Source: Seriola aureovittata (taxonomy: Eukaryota; Chordata; Actinopteri; Carangiformes; Carangidae). From it: a stretch of DNA of 64,000 nt. Below are positions 59,906-64,000 of the stretch, one piece after another. The position numbers were made by a program, and so were the translations under genes. The stretch lies in NCBI RefSeq assembly GCF_021018895.1, contig NC_079384.1, positions 18,529,640-18,593,639 on the forward strand. Direction: 5' to 3'. A model generated the notes under the pieces. That model was not told the DNA's origin and ran no database searches. It worked only from the letters and a program-made list of their open reading frames with translations. Position 1 is the stretch's first letter, and every line of letters begins with the position of its first letter.

Positions 59906-62900
59906 TTAATGTGGATCGAAGGGTCTGGCTGATACCCAAATCAGTATCAACACTGATAGCAATCCAGTGAATCAAATCTATGCATCAGTAAGGCCTGTGC
60001 CGATATTAATATAACAGTATTGAATATTGTGATATTTCACACCATGTACGATATTTTCCATAATATTATATAGATTTGTTTTTTTTTGTAGTTTTGCAGA
60101 GTCTGTGCAATGGATCAGTATAATCAGTTAATGGATCAGTATTGGCCAAAATAAACCAGATCTTTTCTTTACTACACTCTACTGTCTTTTATCCACCTCA
60201 GCCTGTTGGTGCTGCAGAGCTGCTCTCGTTCTCAGCAGCCTCCAGTGCAGCATTTCACCTCATATGAAGTGAATGAACTTAATGAATGATCCTCAGTATT
60301 TGGATCAAGAAGCTTGTGAAAAATAAGGTGTGACAAATTCAGCAGGCTACAGGTATGACCCCTTTGTTTTATGTCATACACCAAACAGGTGTATATGACT
60401 GAACTATATAAGTTTATATACCAACTCCTATATGACACCTGCATGTACTGCATGCATACACACAAACACACACATCCAGAAACACAAATGCTCACCTGTG
60501 TGTGTGGCACCGTGTGATGCTGAAGGGAGGTGTTAACCTTTAGTTTCTGCAGTGACAGAGTGGGTTGGCTCATTCCAGCAGGTGAATGTTGAGCTGCTAT
60601 TCAGCCCCTCGGAGATACTCTCAACCCAGGTACTGACATTCCTGCAGCAGCTTCAGCTTTTATTTTTTACACTAAGGTAGGAACTGAGCTATGAAATCTC
60701 TTGTTTTTGTTATGCATTTGCACATTTAAGAAAAGAAATTTCAAGGTCATGTTAAATGTCAAATCTGGAGACAGATGAGAGGAATATATAAAGGTGCTTT
60801 TTTGGTCTTATACAAGAATTTAGATAGTAAAGAATGCTGCTTATTTTATATTTCACTCAGATTTAATTCTCTGGAAAATGTTCATGTTCTTCTTTAAAAA
60901 AAACTTTTAAAACTAATGCACCAGCAAATTAATAAACCTCTTTATTCCTCTATAAAATTAGACATTGCTTGTTGTTTGAATGTGTCACTGAGTTGAAAAA
61001 TAATCTGAGGCAACAGGTGAGTAAAGGTGGTGGACAGCAGAACAATCAGTAATCTGATCTACAGTATTAAGAGCACAAATACAAAGCCTGCAAGGTTAAA
61101 AAAAAACAAAAAAAAACAGAAAAACAAGATGTAGTCAAGGTGCTAAGAAATGTCTGCGATTATGTTTCACAATGAAATTTGAACAAAGTTAGAACCATGA
61201 GAAAGGAAAGCTTAATATTGGACGTACTGTAAACAACATTCTTAAAAATACTCTGAATTAAAAAGAGAAAAAAGAGGGGTGTTTACAAAGGAGAGCATGG
61301 TGTCGGTGTGTGAGGTGGCATCACTGCTGACACAACAGGACTGACTGTTTCATAAATACACATCTATTGATCTTTTAAACAGTGAATCAGGGAAGTATGG
61401 AGATTCTGAAGGTCACGTTGGTCCTCAAGAGAAACCCATACAGGACGACATTAAACAGTTACAGAGCCAACCAATGACTCATTTAAATTCAGTGTCACAA
61501 CACTATAAAATCAAACACGAACCCCTGAACAGAGAGAGCGAAGTAAAGAGAAACCTACGATAAAGGTTAAATCTGGCGTCCGGTTTCAAGTGCTTCCTCT
61601 GTAAAAAAGCAATGTTAAGCTATTTCTGATTAAGCAAAACAAAACCAAACGTGTGCTCTGGTTCACTTGGTACTTTGAAGGTTGGATAAATCATTAACTT
61701 TCAGGAAGAGACTGCTTAAATGTAAGACGCAACCTCCTGACTTGATACCTGAAGTCTCTGCACTCTGGTCTTTTAGAACTCAGCCCACCGGGCGTTTGGA
61801 GAACTTCCAGCAACAGATCTGACACTTGTTTCTGGGTTCGTTTCACAAGCGATTGTGAGGCTGAGTGAGTCGTTAAGGTTGGAAATATTTGGTGGCGCTG
61901 AAGTTTTGAAGGTCATTAGAGGTGGCAGAAAGCCTCAGGGCAGAGCTACGGCTATCCATCCGTGTACACGGTTCTGTTCCAGTGAACCACAGATGGGTGG
62001 CACAATGCAATTTGCAGTAAGTGAGCATGTAATAGAGTTGTAAGTGCCCCAAGCAGCAGAGGAAACAAGCCAATTGCCCAAGTTGTTTCCAGAGTTCATC
62101 CCTCGATTCCCATTGTCAGCAGTGGATGACAGACCTTTAGTCTAACTTTAGAACACAAAAAGACACTGTTGATGTTGTCTTATAAAAACAAAAATGACAC
62201 AAACCTCAAAAATATAAAGTATCACAGCTTTGTTCACAGAGAGTGCAGTGGAAACTTCCTACCAAAGGTCAGCATGTGTTCTGGTTGTATTTGGTTTGTG
62301 TGCTGTCTTGTTTTGTACACAGAGCTGCTTGTTTCAGGCTCCACAAGTGAGTGGAGTCAGTGTGGAGAAAACAGCTCAACCTAGTGGGTCGGCACAACAC
62401 AGGGAACTATCAGGGCTGTCTGAACCGTACTGCTGTAGATGAAACCACTTGATATAGTGGGAATATAAAAGACTTCCTTATTAGCTCTTTTTATTTGTTT
62501 AGCATCATGACTGTCTATCATTTCCTGGAAAAATAAAAGAATATATATTACAATAGTATACAATATATTAAGTCGGCTGCATGTGGTGGAAATTCCTCCT
62601 CATTGTCTTGAACCATTTAAAAGACATTCAGTTCTGATTAAAAACTCTTCTCATGGCCCTATTCTCCAGATGCTATTATGGTCAAATTCACTCCGACAAC
62701 AGTTACATCACGTTAAAAAATGCTGAATTAATCGTGGATTAATTGTGTGTGTTGAAGTTGAGTTTATCAGCCAACCACATGAAACAAGATGAGAGTATCT
62801 TACTTTAACTTTTCTGTCTGTATCAATATGCTGTGAAGGGCTCAGACTTAAGTTCTCATTTATTTCACTTTCTTCGTTACAGTGACATAGTCTTCAAGGA

Positions 62901-63122
62901 CGGCCTGAGCATTTGTCTTTATTATGTCATTATTATCATGTTAATCCAGACTGCAGTGCAGAAAGATAAAATTACATCCGTCTGCACAGAAGAACTACTA
63001 CATGAACAGTAGCTCTATCACAATATTGTGAACTATGATATTCTCAATTTTGCATTTTATTTGATTATATTGCAACTACATCAGTAAAATTTCAAAGATG
63101 TATCTATTTTATATTATATCCT
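59906..63122. other. non-coding, possible distal 3' flank of another gene
   Basis: Largely repeat-poor, with A-rich runs at 61098-61120. From about 60900 rightwards the texture (AATAAA and TTTATT words, few repeats) could suit a long 3'UTR of a minus-strand gene to the right, but no coding end is visible, so this stays speculation. Confidence 0.3.
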
Positions 63123-63240
63123 CTGGGAAGATGAATGTTTGTAGAAATTTCATGACAGTCCATCCGATAGTTGTTGAGTCTGGACCAAAGTGGTGGAACG
63201 ACAAGCCAACCCAACATCGCCATCTTTAGAGCCACAAATG
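63123..63240 (-). repeat. dispersed repeat family A, reverse fragment
   Basis: CTCTGGGAAGATGAATGTTT, AATTTCATGACAGTCCATCC and ATAGTTGTTGAGTCTGGACC are followed by a CATCTTTAGAGCCAC stretch, reverse landmarks of the family A 5' module. Confidence 0.75.
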
Positions 63241-64000
63241 AGGCCAAAAATGACCTCAGTATTTGATCGATAATGAAATTCGTTGCAGAGATTGAAATTT
63301 ACAGAACCATTCAAAGTCAAAGCAGCAGGAAAAAGCAGCAATGACTTAAAGTGACCTTTTGGGTAACCTGGATGTTGCTGCTGAGGAAGTACAGATGACT
63401 GCATGTCTTTGTACTTTCAATTCTCCTGGTAAATGATATGCTGGAGATTTGATTTCAGCCTGATAACCCACGAATGCTACAGTAACTCAGCTTCTCTTGG
63501 TTTTCCAGTAGGGTGCCATATCAGGGTATTTAGGAAGGGATTATGGGAAGCTAATAGGACGTTATTTCTATGACCTCATGGAGTGAGTTCCATACTCTGG
63601 CATTGGGGCCGTTCGCTGTAGCCAGGAGAAAGTGGAGTCTGTGACTGGAGCCCAGTTCACTCAGTCAGATAGCGGTGATTCAAACCCCATTTGTTTTGGG
63701 CGTAGAGGATGCTCTCAGTGGTTTGGCTGTGATTGATCCTTCCTCTGCCCGTGATCGCACCATGACACTATTCCAGTTTCCACATTCATTTTTCCCCTGC
63801 TAACTTAGACCAGTTCAGTCCTGTGGCGCTTCCTTTATTGGCCCTCTGACAGTTCTTTGACCTCCACCCACACAAAAAAAGATCTTGGGCCATTGCTTTG
63901 GACAGCAGCAAACCTTTGCATGGAAAGATTATTCTATGTTTACAGATAGTTTAATGTTACTGGGGCAAAAGACATCCTACTGTGGCCCAACAAAGGACCG
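63241..64000. other. non-coding right edge
   Basis: No recognisable feature. An 84-codon minus-strand frame (63150-63404) overlaps the preceding repeat and has no motif. Confidence 0.45.

Noticed and set aside
1..64000. CRISPR array, operon, phage or bacterial features
   Set aside because: No regularly spaced repeats, no ribosome binding sites and no dense coding; intron-split vertebrate gene and fish repeats rule out a prokaryotic source.
1..64000. Reverse transcriptase or transposase genes
   Set aside because: No open frame shows RT, integrase or DDE-type motifs; only non-autonomous elements and tail fragments are visible.

Overview
The window is nuclear DNA of a ray-finned fish, most likely an acanthopterygian (spiny-rayed) teleost. 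Two things point there. The only gene I can identify is an intron-containing neuropeptide receptor that reads like fish galanin receptor 2. The rest is AT-leaning non-coding DNA holding short repeat families that I recognise as typical of percomorph fishes, plus long CA/GT microsatellites. I cannot name the species.

Left edge (1 to about 1900, minus strand): the 5' two thirds of a galr2-type galanin receptor gene. Exon 1 (1297-1658) encodes the N-terminus to the Arg of the DRY motif. An 889-bp intron (408-1296) follows. Exon 2 (1-407) runs from DRY-Tyr into TM6 and leaves the window, so TM7 and the C-tail are missing. Just upstream, at 1690-1740, is a CpG-rich patch.

The remaining 62 kb carries no gene I can defend. 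It holds at least three TIR-bearing MITE-type elements or families (4364-4655; 30660-31081 with 54414-54889; 47782-48102), a tRNA-derived SINE (56469-56742), and LINE-3'-end-like and other dispersed fragments. It also holds many copies of two very common fish repeats (called A and B here) and microsatellites near 6700, 16353, 35677, 53697 and 55142. Homopolymer or purine-pyrimidine tracts lie at 3133, 22941, 28978 and 32034.

Four places could hide something unannotated. The first is a TATA-like box followed by a possible first exon and splice donor (6769-6991, plus strand). The second is a 126-bp exon-like cassette with strong splice signals (39397-39522, minus strand). The third is a GC-richer stretch open on both strands (20734-21255). 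The last is a pair of CpG/CRE-containing stretches that look like regulatory DNA (36921-37275, 53440-53690). None amounts to a new biological system on sequence reading alone. The overall picture is a receptor gene at the edge of a repeat-rich intergenic region or a very large intron.
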